In this document: one piece after another, positions 5,979 through 13,672 of the stretch | How positions within the stretch are numbered: position 1 is the first letter of the stretch | How the letters are laid out: every line of letters begins with the position of its first letter | Notes under the pieces: generated by a model | What the model saw: the letters and a program-made list of their open reading frames with translations, nothing else | Database searches by the model: none | Told to the model about the DNA's origin: nothing | Made by a program: the position numbers and the translations under genes | DNA from: Elusimicrobiota bacterium | Lineage (GTDB): Bacteria > Elusimicrobiota > Elusimicrobia > UBA1565 | Direction of reading: 5' to 3' | DNA: 36,185 nt | Assembly: GCA_016212885.1 (NCBI GenBank) | Contig: JACRDO010000135.1 | Location: 1-36,185, forward strand

Positions 5979-7301
5979 CTACGCCGCCGCGGAAGGGAGC
6001 AAGGGCTTCAAGTGCTCCAGGGTCCTGCGCGTCGCGCCGGCGAAGGCCTCGGCGGTCCGGCGGGCCGCGGCGCCGGCTTCTGAGCGGCGCACCGGCGAGT
6101 CGAGCCAGCCGCTCAGACGCGAGGCGATCTCTTTGTGTGTCCGCACCAGGTTCCCGCCCCCGGAGCGGAGCAGGGCCTCGGCGGGCTCCCGGATGGAATC
6201 CGTATGGGGGCCGAAAAGCACCGGACATCCCAGGCGCGCCGGTTCGAGCAGGTTGTGCCCGCCCTCCGGGACCAGGGTCCCGCCCACGAAAGCCGCGAAG
6301 GCCCAGGCGTAAAGGCTGCCCAGGACCCCCATGCGGTCTAAGAGCAGGCAGTCGATCCCCTCCCAGCCCGGCTCAGCGCCCGCTTCGAGCGCGGACCATC
6401 GGATGAAGCGCAGCCCCGAGCGCTCGATGAGCGCGGCGGCTTCGTCGGAGCGTTCAGGATGGCGCGGCGCGAGGATGAGGCGCAGGGTCGGGCGCTCTGA
6501 GGCGGCGAGCCGGTGGGCTTCCAGGACGATCTCCTCTTCTCCGCGGCGCGTGCTGCCAGCTGCCCAGACCGGGGCGCCCGCCCAAGCGAGCCGGGCGAGC
6601 CTGCCGGCGGTCTCGATGCGGGCCTCCTCCGGCGCGGCCGCGGCGTCGTATTTCATGTTTCCCGCCGTGAGCAGGGCGGCCTCCTCCAGGCCCAGGCTGA
6701 GGAACCTCTCGCGGTCCGGCTCGGTCTGGACCGCCGCCCGCTCGAATCTCATGAGCAGTCCCTTGAAAAAGCCGCGCAGGAGAAGGTAGCGTCCGAAGGC
6801 CCGCTCGCTCAGGCGGCCGTTGGCCAGGCCCAGGCGCAGTCCGCGGCTGGAGGCCAGCCGGATCGTCATAGGCCAGAGCTCCGTCTCGATGAGGATGAGC
6901 GCCGAGGGCTTGAGCCGGGCCAGGAAGGCCGACACGCAGGGGTAGAAGTCCGCGGGAGCGAGCAGGGCCTTGTCGACTGCGGGCAGGCCCCGCGCCTTCT
7001 CCCGGCCCGAGGCCGTGGACGTGGTCACCAGAATGCGGGGCCGGTCCTTGCGGCGCTTGAGCGCGGCGAGCAGCGGCGCCGCGGCCAGGACCTCGCCGAC
7101 CGAGGCGGCGTGGAGCCAGAGCAGGGGCCGTCCGAGGAGCTCGGCCGGGAAGACCAGGCTCTCTTCCCGGGGCCGGCCGAGCCTCTGCCGGAGATCATCG
7201 GCGCCCTCGCGGAGCAATGAGCCTCTGCCGGCCAGGGCGATGCGCAGAAGCACCGCGGCCGCGACGAAGGGGAACAAGAGCTGGTAAAGGAGCAGGATCA
7301 T
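5979..7301 (-). CDS. waaA: 3-deoxy-D-manno-octulosonic acid (Kdo) transferase
   Basis: The 440-residue GT30 glycosyltransferase transfers Kdo from CMP-Kdo to lipid A precursor at the inner face of the cytoplasmic membrane. It has an N-terminal membrane anchor (residues 1-23), then the acceptor-domain motif LLWLHAASVGEVLAAAPLL with the conserved glutamate E70, ILVTTSTASGREKA, and LILIETELWP. The C-terminal donor domain carries AGSTRRGEEEIVLEAHR, LILAPRHPERSDEA and GGTLVPEGGHNLLEPARLG. Length is normal for the family. Its start overlaps the acyltransferase gene by 4 bases, which places it at the end of the long minus-strand operon. This gene is the best evidence that the organism makes a Kdo-containing outer membrane. 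Confidence 0.93.
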   Translation of the reverse strand: MILLLYQLLFPFVAAAVLLRIALAGRGSLLREGADDLRQRLGRPREESLVFPAELLGRPLLWLHAASVGEVLAAAPLLAALKRRKDRPRILVTTSTASGREKARGLPAVDKALLAPADFYPCVSAFLARLKPSALILIETELWPMTIRLASSRGLRLGLANGRLSERAFGRYLLLRGFFKGLLMRFERAAVQTEPDRERFLSLGLEEAALLTAGNMKYDAAAAPEEARIETAGRLARLAWAGAPVWAAGSTRRGEEEIVLEAHRLAASERPTLRLILAPRHPERSDEAAALIERSGLRFIRWSALEAGAEPGWEGIDCLLLDRMGVLGSLYAWAFAAFVGGTLVPEGGHNLLEPARLGCPVLFGPHTDSIREPAEALLRSGGGNLVRTHKEIASRLSGWLDSPVRRSEAGAAARRTAEAFAGATRRTLEHLKPLLPSAAA

Positions 7302-7933
7302 CTTACGAAGACGTCCGCCTCCTCCGTGATCGCGTTGAGCGAGTTCTCCAGCTCTTGAGCCTTTTTCTTAGGATCGTCGTCCGGGCGCACGAAGATCGGA
7401 GTCCCATGGTGGACGCAGATCCTGCTGAAAGGCAGCGGCAATTGAAAGCGGTCCCAAGCGCGCTCGACAATGAACACGCGGCTTGCGGCGTTCGTTATCG
7501 GCAGGAGCGCGCAGCCGGACTTCATGGCCAGGAAGACCGCGCCGTCCTTGACCTTCCGGGCCGGGCCCTTGGGCCCGTCCGGCGTGATGCCGGCGCAGCG
7601 CCCGGCCGCCAGGATGTCCAACAGTTCCTTCGCGGACTCGGCGGCGCGGCGAGAAGAGGAGCCGCGGACGCAGGGGATTGCGGAGAGGCGCATGGTTTCG
7701 GCGATGATCTCCCCGTCCCGGCTCCGGCTGACGAGAACGGACCCGTCGATGCCTCGGTGCGTGTAGGTGAAGAGGGCCTGGCGCTGGTGCCAGAAGGCGT
7801 AGATGAAGGGGCGGCCGAAGCGCGCGAGCGCTTCCACGTGATCGAGGCCCAGCCAGTGCACGCGCGAGGTCTTGCCGACGAACGTCAGGTAGGAGTAGGC
7901 GAGATAGGGCGCCGCGGCGCGCAGCAGGTCCAA
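7298..7933 (-). CDS. DUF374-family lysophospholipid/lipid A acyltransferase
   Basis: The 211-residue membrane-associated protein matches the DUF374 branch of acyltransferases. Motifs in order are FIYAFWHQRQALFTYTHR, VLVSRSRDGEIIAE, IPCVRGSSSRRAAESAKEL, the strongly conserved AGITPDGPKGPARKVKDGAV, and LLPITNAAS. In several phyla a DUF374 protein sits beside Kdo or lipid A genes and is thought to replace LpxL as a secondary acyltransferase. Here it overlaps waaA by 4 bases, which supports a lipid A role (inference). The gene upstream ends one base before its start, so it belongs to the same transcript. Confidence 0.85.
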   Translation of the reverse strand: MDLLRAAAPYLAYSYLTFVGKTSRVHWLGLDHVEALARFGRPFIYAFWHQRQALFTYTHRGIDGSVLVSRSRDGEIIAETMRLSAIPCVRGSSSRRAAESAKELLDILAAGRCAGITPDGPKGPARKVKDGAVFLAMKSGCALLPITNAASRVFIVERAWDRFQLPLPFSRICVHHGTPIFVRPDDDPKKKAQELENSLNAITEEADVFVR

Positions 7934-7934
7934 A

Positions 7935-8531
7935 TTACTTCTTCGCCTTGCCGGCCTCGGTCTTCGAGCGCCTGCCGCGCGGCCGGACGATCCAATTCAG
8001 GCAGAACGCCGAGGAGGACCGCGGCTTGAGCCCACCCCCGTCCTCGAGGGCCAGGCCGATCTTGGAGGCGCCGAGCTTCTCGGAGAGCAGGGCGAGCTGG
8101 CCGGGGTCCGACACGTAATGGATCGGGCTCAGGTCGCAGCGCTCAGCTTCCACCTCCTCGGCGATGAGGCCGATGACGAAGCGGACGCATTCGTCGAGCG
8201 CCATCTGGAGGATCCGTTCGGCCAGCTTGCCGCGCTCCGGGCCTGCGGAGCGCTCCAGGGCCAGCAGGCCGTCGGCCCCTGGCCCCAGCGTGGCGAACCC
8301 GATCGTGTGGGCCAAACCGGGGATGGGGGATATCCTGGCCGTCTCCTTGGACTCGGGGCCGAGGGAGTCGAAGACCACGGCGGGCTGGAGGCTCTTGGAG
8401 ACGGAGGCGATGTGGCGCTCGAAGGCGGCCTCGTCTTCGACGCCGCAGGCCTGCAGGTTCGCCAGGCGGCGCAGGCGCCTGCGCATCTCCTTCGGGTGCA
8501 GGGCCAGGCGGAATCCGCGGATCTTGCGCAT
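7935..8531 (-). CDS. MetH-activation-domain-like protein (tentative)
   Basis: The 198-residue soluble protein has an Arg/Lys-rich start (MRKIRGFRLALHPKEMRRR). The middle (LAHTIGFATLGPGADGLLAL, then ERILQMALDECVRFVIGLI) and the C-terminal half (LSPIHYVSDPGQLALLSEKL, then KIGLALEDGGGLKPRSSSAF) follow the layout of the reactivation domain of B12-dependent methionine synthase. That domain ends in a 'SPGY..W....Q..LF..L...IGV.LT....M.P..S.SG' pattern that binds S-adenosylmethionine. The match is partial and from memory. The gene lies between secF and the DUF374 acyltransferase with gaps of 6 bases and 1 base, so it is co-transcribed with genes unrelated to methionine. It could equally be an uncharacterised lineage-specific protein. 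Confidence 0.5.
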   Translation of the reverse strand: MRKIRGFRLALHPKEMRRRLRRLANLQACGVEDEAAFERHIASVSKSLQPAVVFDSLGPESKETARISPIPGLAHTIGFATLGPGADGLLALERSAGPERGKLAERILQMALDECVRFVIGLIAEEVEAERCDLSPIHYVSDPGQLALLSEKLGASKIGLALEDGGGLKPRSSSAFCLNWIVRPRGRRSKTEAGKAKK

Positions 8532-8537
8532 CTCGGC

Positions 8538-9548
8538 TCAGCCCTTGCGGCGGCGCCTCTCGTGGCGGGGAAGCTGGGCCGGCTTCTCGCCTTGCGGCTG
8601 GGCCGGCGCCGCAGGCAGGGAAGTGGGGGTCGCCGCGGAGCCCTCCGCGGCCCGGCCTCCATGGCCCACCTCGAACTGGTAGACGACGGGGGCCGCGATC
8701 GCGATGCTGGAGAAGGTGCCGAGCACGGCGCCGAAGGTCATGCCCATGGCGAAGTCGTGGATGACCGGGCCGCCGATGAGGTAGAGGACAAAAACGGCGA
8801 TGAACACCGTCAGCACGGTGATGATGGTCCGCGAGAGGGTCTCGTTGATGCTCTGGTTGATGACGTTGCCGATAGGCTCCTTGCGGAAGAGGCGCATCTT
8901 CTCGCGCATGCGGTCGAAGATCACGATCGTGTCGTTGATGGAGTAGCCGGCCAGGGTCAGGAGGGCGGCCACGAGCACCAGGTTGAACTCGCTGCGCAGG
9001 AAGGAATAGAGGCCCATCAGGACGATGACGTCGTGGCTCAGCGAGAGGATGCCTCCCAGCCCCCAAACGAGGTTGCTGAAGCGGAAGGCCACGTAGACCA
9101 CGATGCCGAGCAGGGAGAAGATGACGGCGAATATCGCCTGGCGGAAGAGGTGCTTGCCGACCATCGGCCCTACGTAGTCCTTCGATTCCACGCGGAACTT
9201 GTTGTCCGCAAGCGCCTCCTGCAGGTCCGCGAGGAACTTGTCCATCGCCTGCGCCGAGCCCTCGCCCTCCGTCTTGAGCCGGATGGAGAAGGTGTTCGAG
9301 CCCGTGAACTGCTGAAGGCCCGCCTCCCCGTGCCCGATCCTTCCGATAGCCTTGCGCATATCCTCCAAGGTCGCGGGCTTCTCAGGGGTGATCTGGACCA
9401 CGCTGCCGCCCGTGAACTCGATGCCGTAGTTGAGCCCGCGCACGGCCAGGCAGGCGATGGAGGCCAGCACAAGCACCCCCGAGAAAGCGAAGCACCTGTA
9501 GCGCATCCCGATGAAGTCGATGTGAGTCTTTTGGTGGAAGAATTCCAT
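8538..9548 (-). CDS. secF: Protein translocase subunit SecF
   Basis: The 336-residue product is an RND-like membrane subunit of the SecDF complex, which uses proton motive force to complete protein export. It has one N-terminal transmembrane segment, the SecF motif GLNYGIEFTGGSVVQI (about residues 44-59), a periplasmic domain, then five C-terminal membrane segments. SINDTIVIFDRMREKM with its Asp residues is characteristic, as is INQSINETLSRTIITVLTVF. The C-terminus is a basic, proline-rich tail (QGEKPAQLPRHERRRRKG). It starts 17 bases after secD ends, behind an AAAGGA site. Length and motifs are normal. Confidence 0.95.
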   Translation of the reverse strand: MEFFHQKTHIDFIGMRYRCFAFSGVLVLASIACLAVRGLNYGIEFTGGSVVQITPEKPATLEDMRKAIGRIGHGEAGLQQFTGSNTFSIRLKTEGEGSAQAMDKFLADLQEALADNKFRVESKDYVGPMVGKHLFRQAIFAVIFSLLGIVVYVAFRFSNLVWGLGGILSLSHDVIVLMGLYSFLRSEFNLVLVAALLTLAGYSINDTIVIFDRMREKMRLFRKEPIGNVINQSINETLSRTIITVLTVFIAVFVLYLIGGPVIHDFAMGMTFGAVLGTFSSIAIAAPVVYQFEVGHGGRAAEGSAATPTSLPAAPAQPQGEKPAQLPRHERRRRKG

Positions 9549-9565
9549 GGTCTATCCTTTTTCGA

Positions 9566-10993
9566 TCATCCGATGTGGAGCTTGTCGACCGCCCGGTTCG
9601 CCAGGTAGGCGTGGAACATCATGTGCGTGACGGTGATGGCCGTGAACATGCTGCAGAGGATGCCGATCGTAAGCGTCACGGCGAAGCCCTTGATGGGGCC
9701 CGTGCCGAACTGGAAGAGGAACACGGCCGAGATGAGGGTCGTGAGGTTCGAGTCCAGGATGGCCGAGAAGGCCCGGTCGTAGCCCGCGTCCACGGCGATG
9801 CGGGACGGCTTGCCCGCGCGCAGCTCCTCGCGGATGCGCTCGTAGATGAGCACGTTCGCGTCCACGGCCATGCCCGCGGTGAGCAGGATGCCGGCGATGC
9901 CGGGCAGGGTCAGCGTGGAACCGAAGTAGGCCATCAGCGCGAGCAGGAAGAGGAGGTTGAGGAACAGGGCGAAGTTCGCGAAGACGCCGGCGAGCTCGTA
10001 GTAGACGAGCATGAACACGATGATGATGACCCCGCCCACCGCGCAGGCGCGCAGGCCGGCCTTGATCGAATCCTCGCCCAGGCTCGCGCCGACGGTGCGC
10101 TCCTCGATGATGCGCACGGGCGCGGGCAGGGCGCCGGCGCGCAGGACGATGGCCAGGTTGCGGGCCTCCTCCATGCGGTAGTTGCCCTCGATGATGCCGC
10201 TGCCGCCACGGATGGGGCTCTTGATGACCGGAGCCGTGTGGACCTGGCCGTCCAGGATGATGGCCATGTTCTTGCCCACGTTCGCGGAGGTCAGCTCGGC
10301 GAAGACCTTGGCTCCGGCGGACTTGAACTTGAATTCTACGATCGGCATGCCGGTGTTGCCCGTGGCCACCTTAGCGGACTCGAGCTGGGAGCCGTTGACC
10401 GGCGCGGTGCCGCGGAGGATGTAGAAGGTGGACTCGCGGCCGGGGAAGAGCGCGTCTCCCTGCGGAACCAGGGCGAGCGCCGCCGAGGACACCTTCAGGG
10501 TGCCGTCGGGCATCTTCTCGTAGGGCTCGCCCAACTCGGCGATCTTCTGCTTCGCTTCGCGCGCCTTGTCGGAATCGTCCTCCATGCGGAACTCCAGGAG
10601 GGCGGTCTTGCCGATGATGTCCTTGGCCGCCACCGTGTTCGTGATGCCGGGGAGCTGGACCACGATCCAGCGCTCGCCCTGGCGGGAGATGACCGGCTCG
10701 GCCACGCCGAACTGGTCCACGCGGTTGCGGATGATCTCGATGGCGCGGTCCACCGCGTCCTTTACGTCCGCGTCCTGCGGAAGCTTGCTGACGTCGAGCT
10801 CCATGACGAGGTGAGTGCCTCCGCGAAGGTCCAAGCCGAGGTTCAGGAGCCAGCGCGGCCTGAGGCGGTTCGCCTCGAGCCGGTCGCGCTCCGAGGGGGT
10901 CTTCGAGTACCAGTCGAAAGTCGGGTACAGAAGGAATCCGGCCAGTACGACGAGGGCCAGCACGGCGGCCCATTTCATCTGGAGCTTGCTCAT
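9566..10993 (-). CDS. secD: Protein translocase subunit SecD
   Basis: The 475-residue product is the larger RND-like subunit of SecDF. It shows an N-terminal transmembrane helix, the motif LNLGLDLRGGTHLVMELDV (about residues 50-68), the P1 head domain (AIEIIRNRVDQFGVAEPVIS, RWIVVQLPGI), and a C-terminal membrane half with GMAVDANVLIYERIREELR and FSAILDSNLTTLISAVFLF. The conserved Asp in VDANVLIYERIREE takes part in proton conduction in this family. It lies between yajC and secF with 13- and 17-base gaps, the common yajC-secD-secF order. It is slightly shorter than the E. coli protein, as in many non-proteobacterial lineages. Confidence 0.95.
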   Translation of the reverse strand: MSKLQMKWAAVLALVVLAGFLLYPTFDWYSKTPSERDRLEANRLRPRWLLNLGLDLRGGTHLVMELDVSKLPQDADVKDAVDRAIEIIRNRVDQFGVAEPVISRQGERWIVVQLPGITNTVAAKDIIGKTALLEFRMEDDSDKAREAKQKIAELGEPYEKMPDGTLKVSSAALALVPQGDALFPGRESTFYILRGTAPVNGSQLESAKVATGNTGMPIVEFKFKSAGAKVFAELTSANVGKNMAIILDGQVHTAPVIKSPIRGGSGIIEGNYRMEEARNLAIVLRAGALPAPVRIIEERTVGASLGEDSIKAGLRACAVGGVIIIVFMLVYYELAGVFANFALFLNLLFLLALMAYFGSTLTLPGIAGILLTAGMAVDANVLIYERIREELRAGKPSRIAVDAGYDRAFSAILDSNLTTLISAVFLFQFGTGPIKGFAVTLTIGILCSMFTAITVTHMMFHAYLANRAVDKLHIG

Positions 10994-11006
10994 GGTCTGA
11001 TGGGTC

Positions 11007-11336
11007 CTATTTGGCCTGGGAGGGCTGTCTGCCGTTCGACTGCGCCGCGGCCGTCGTCGGAACGATCACGCGGGAGATGGTCGAGCGCACGACCGTGACG
11101 ACGACCCTCTCGGCGATGCGGACATCCACCTCGGGCCCGCGCAGGGACGTGACGGTCCCGAAGATGCCGCCGCCGGTCAGGACCCGGTCCCCGTTGGCGA
11201 GGTTGTCGAGCATCTTCGTGTGCTCGCGCGCCTGCTTCTGCTGGGGCCGGATGATGAGGAAGTAGAAGATCGCGAAGATCGCGAGGATGGGGGCGAAGGT
11301 AAGTATCGTCGGCGGCTGGGCCGCGGCTGGGGGCAT
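11007..11336 (-). CDS. yajC: Preprotein translocase subunit YajC
   Basis: The 109-residue product has an Ala/Pro-rich start, one transmembrane helix (ILTFAPILAIFAIFYFLIIR, about residues 10-29), then the diagnostic RPQQKQAREHTKMLDNL and NGDRVLTGGGIFGTV segment. YajC associates with SecDF at the Sec translocon. A Gln-rich tail (AAQSNGRQPSQAK) ends the protein. The start has an AGGAG site 7 bases upstream, seen on the minus strand. The 111-base gap before it holds the two tgt-yajC hairpins, and is the only substantial break in the long operon. Confidence 0.92.
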   Translation of the reverse strand: MPPAAAQPPTILTFAPILAIFAIFYFLIIRPQQKQAREHTKMLDNLANGDRVLTGGGIFGTVTSLRGPEVDVRIAERVVVTVVRSTISRVIVPTTAAAQSNGRQPSQAK

Positions 11337-11400
11337 CGGTGGCTCCTTTTTCCTTAAAGTTGTGCAATTCTACTACAAACAACGGGTCTTTACGAGCGTG

Positions 11401-11467
11401 CGTCCAAACTTCCCACACGGCGTAGGTTTGGACGTACTGAACCTACGTCATGTGGAAGGTTCAGTAC
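11401..11467. other. Twin hairpins with complementary loops between tgt and yajC
   Basis: Hairpin 1 has arms CGTCCAAAC (11401-11409) and GTTTGGACG (11426-11434), a perfect 9-base inverted repeat with a 16-base loop. Hairpin 2 has arms GTACTGAACC (11434-11443) and GGTTCAGTAC (11458-11467), a perfect 10-base inverted repeat with a 14-base loop. The loops are largely complementary: TTCCCACACGGCGTAG against CTACGTCATGTGGAA. The RNA could therefore form two stems with a kissing interaction, or one long alternative stem. Hairpin 2 includes the tgt stop codon. No T-run follows on either strand, so a simple intrinsic terminator is unlikely. Confidence 0.85.
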
Positions 11468-12587
11468 GGGGTCCCTCTCGCGCAGCCTTGAACGCCCTGC
11501 GGGCCTCCTCGAACCGTCCGGCCTGGATCGCCTCGCGGATGTCCTTCATGACCGCGAGCGTATGGTGCAGATTGTGCAGGGTCAGGAGCCTGTAGACCGA
11601 CAACTCGCGGCAGCGATAGAGATGGCACAAGTAGGCCCGGCTGCAGCTCCGGCAGGCCGGGCAGGGACAGCCCTCCTCGATCGGCCGGAAATCCCTCCGG
11701 AACTCGGCGTTCTTGATGTTCAGGGAGCCGCGCCGGGCGAAGACCTGGCCGTTGCGGGCGTTGCGGGTGGGCCAGACGCAGTCCATCATGTCCACCCCGC
11801 ACGCGGCCGCATCCCAGAGGTCCTCGGCCGCGCCCATGCCCATCAGGTAGCGCGGCTTGTCCTCCGGAAGATGCTCCACGGTCGAATCCAGCACGGACCA
11901 GGTCAGCTCCTTCGGCTCGCCGACCGAGAAGCCCCCGAGGCAGAATCCGTCGGGGCCGAGCCCAAGCAGGCGCTCAGCGGCTTCAAGCCGCAGGGCAGGG
12001 AACATGCCGCCCTGGAGGATGGGGAAAAGAAGGGCTTTGGAGCCCTTGTCCTTCTCTTTGAGGAAAGCGGCTTTGGATATCTCCGCCCACCTCTGCGTAC
12101 GCCGCAGGGCCTCGCGGACCAAGGCCTCGGGGCTGGGATAGGCGACGCACTCATCGAGCACGGTCCAGATGTCCGAGCCGAGCCTCGCCTGGATGCGCAC
12201 GACGCCCTCGGGCGTCAGCGTGTGCAGGGAGCCGTCGTGGTGCGACTGGAACGTCACCCCTTGGTCGTCGACTTTGCGCAGCCGCTCCAGACTGAAGACC
12301 TGGAAGCCGCCGGAGTCGGTCAGTATCGAGCCGCCGTAGCCCATGAAGCCGTGCAGGCCGCCCGCGGCCTCCACGGTCTCGCAGCCCGGGCGCAGATAAA
12401 GGTGATAGGAGTTCGCGAGGATGATGCGGACGCCCAGCGCGGCGAGGTCGTCCCGGTCTACGGCTTTGACGGAGCCCTGCGTGGCCACCGGCATGAAGAC
12501 CGGGGTCTCCACCTCCCCGCGCGCCGTGCGCAGGATTCCGGTCCGCGCCCGGGACTGAGCGTCTTTCGCCGTGATGCTGAACGTCAT
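11448..12587 (-). CDS. tgt: tRNA-guanine transglycosylase
   Basis: The 379-residue enzyme exchanges guanine-34 of GUN-anticodon tRNAs for preQ1 in queuosine synthesis. Motifs include VETPVFMPVATQGSVKA near the start, ILANSYHLYLRPG, and SILTDSGGFQVFSL, whose Asp is the general acid/base in the family. Also present are LGLGPDGFCLGGFSVGEPK, RYLMGMGAAEDLWDAAACG and DMMDCVWPTRNARNGQ with the nucleophilic Asp. The zinc site is formed by CPCPACRSCSRAYLCHL with a downstream His in LLTLHNLHH. It overlaps queA by 4 bases, so the two queuosine genes are translationally coupled. The C-terminal few codons fall in the hairpin region. Confidence 0.96.
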   Translation of the reverse strand: MTFSITAKDAQSRARTGILRTARGEVETPVFMPVATQGSVKAVDRDDLAALGVRIILANSYHLYLRPGCETVEAAGGLHGFMGYGGSILTDSGGFQVFSLERLRKVDDQGVTFQSHHDGSLHTLTPEGVVRIQARLGSDIWTVLDECVAYPSPEALVREALRRTQRWAEISKAAFLKEKDKGSKALLFPILQGGMFPALRLEAAERLLGLGPDGFCLGGFSVGEPKELTWSVLDSTVEHLPEDKPRYLMGMGAAEDLWDAAACGVDMMDCVWPTRNARNGQVFARRGSLNIKNAEFRRDFRPIEEGCPCPACRSCSRAYLCHLYRCRELSVYRLLTLHNLHHTLAVMKDIREAIQAGRFEEARRAFKAAREGPRTEPST

Positions 12588-13666
12588 AGGATCAACATGG
12601 CGTCGCCGTAGGAGAAGAGGCGGTATTCCCGCGCCACCGCTTCCCGATAGGCCGAGAGCAGGCGCTCCCTTCCGGCGAAAGCGCAGGCCAGGAGCAGAGG
12701 CGTGGACTTCGGGAGATGGAAGTTCGTCACCAGCGCGTCGATCGCGAGGAACTCGCGGCCCGGGCGGATGAAAAGCTCCGTCGAGCCTTCGCAGCCGCGA
12801 ACACGGGCCTCAAGGGCCCTGACCACGGTGGTTCCCACGGCGACCACGCGGCGGCCCCTGCGTCGAGCCTCGTGGAGGCCCTCGAGAGCCGCGGCTTCGA
12901 CGGAGAAGGACTCCGGCAGCATGGCGTGCTCCCGGATGTCCTCCGACTCGATGGGCTTGAAGGTCCCCCGGCCAACATGGAGCGTCAATTCGACTATCCG
13001 GACGCCCTTCTCCCGCAGGCCTTGGAGGAGGCCCTGGGTGAAATGGAGCCCCGCGGTCGGCGCGGCGATGGAGCCGTCCTCCTTCGCGTAGACGGTCTGG
13101 TAGCTTTCCAGGTCCGAGGGGGCTGCCCTCTCCGGGAGAGGAGAACATCTGCCCTCCGAGGACGGCGCTTCCCAGCGCGCCGCGCCGTTGCGCCGCTTCT
13201 TGAGGATGTAGGGAGGCAGGGGCGCCGTGCCGTGCTTGCGCATGAGCCCCAGGACATCGGCGGTCGAGAAGCGCAGCAGGCATTCCCCGTCCTGCGCCAC
13301 CGACTCCACCGCGGCCTCGGCGCCGGCCTCCAGCAGGACCTTCTGCCCGGCCTTCACGCGGGTGGCCAGCGCGGTCCAAGAGCCGGCGGAGACCTCCTTG
13401 AGCAGCAGGAGCTCGACTCGGCCCCCCGTCGGCTTGCGGCCGAGCAGGCGCGCCGGGAGAACCTTTGTCCTGTTGAGGGCCAGGCAGTCCCCGGGCTCAA
13501 GCCAGCGGCCGATGTCCTTGAAGAGCCCGTGCTGGAGGCTTGCGCTTCGGCGGTCGAGGACCAAAAGCCTGGAGGAGTCGCGTGGTTGCACGGGGGATGA
13601 TGCCACGAGGCGGGCAGGGAAGGGGTAATCGTAGTCCTGGAGGCGGAAGGATGGGGGGGAAGGCAT
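12584..13666 (-). CDS. queA: S-adenosylmethionine:tRNA ribosyltransferase-isomerase
   Basis: The 360-residue enzyme uses the ribosyl part of S-adenosylmethionine to turn tRNA-bound preQ1 into epoxyqueuosine, the step after Tgt. Signatures are YDYPFPARLVASSPVQPRDS near the N-terminus, DCLALNRTKVLPARLLGRK, GSIAAPTAGLHFT, ELTLHVGRGTFKPI, TNFHLPKSTPLLLACAFAG and YRLFSYGDAMLIL at the C-terminus. A stretch of about 20 residues rich in Pro, Ser and Glu (EAPSSEGRCSPLPERAAPSD) sits before the QTVYAKEDG motif and looks like a lineage-specific insertion. It overlaps tgt and begins 6 bases after the SpoIID-like gene. Confidence 0.95.
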   Translation of the reverse strand: MPSPPSFRLQDYDYPFPARLVASSPVQPRDSSRLLVLDRRSASLQHGLFKDIGRWLEPGDCLALNRTKVLPARLLGRKPTGGRVELLLLKEVSAGSWTALATRVKAGQKVLLEAGAEAAVESVAQDGECLLRFSTADVLGLMRKHGTAPLPPYILKKRRNGAARWEAPSSEGRCSPLPERAAPSDLESYQTVYAKEDGSIAAPTAGLHFTQGLLQGLREKGVRIVELTLHVGRGTFKPIESEDIREHAMLPESFSVEAAALEGLHEARRRGRRVVAVGTTVVRALEARVRGCEGSTELFIRPGREFLAIDALVTNFHLPKSTPLLLACAFAGRERLLSAYREAVAREYRLFSYGDAMLIL

Positions 13667-13672
13667 CGCGGC

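Noticed and set aside
8118-9608. Long plus-strand open frame opposite secF
   Set aside because: It is the antisense shadow of a GC-rich gene with clear SecF motifs; its protein is a low-complexity mix of Asp, Glu, His and Ala with no family motif.
9575-11098. 507-codon plus-strand open frame opposite secD
   Set aside because: Antisense shadow of secD, with a similar low-complexity acidic composition and no ribosome binding site.
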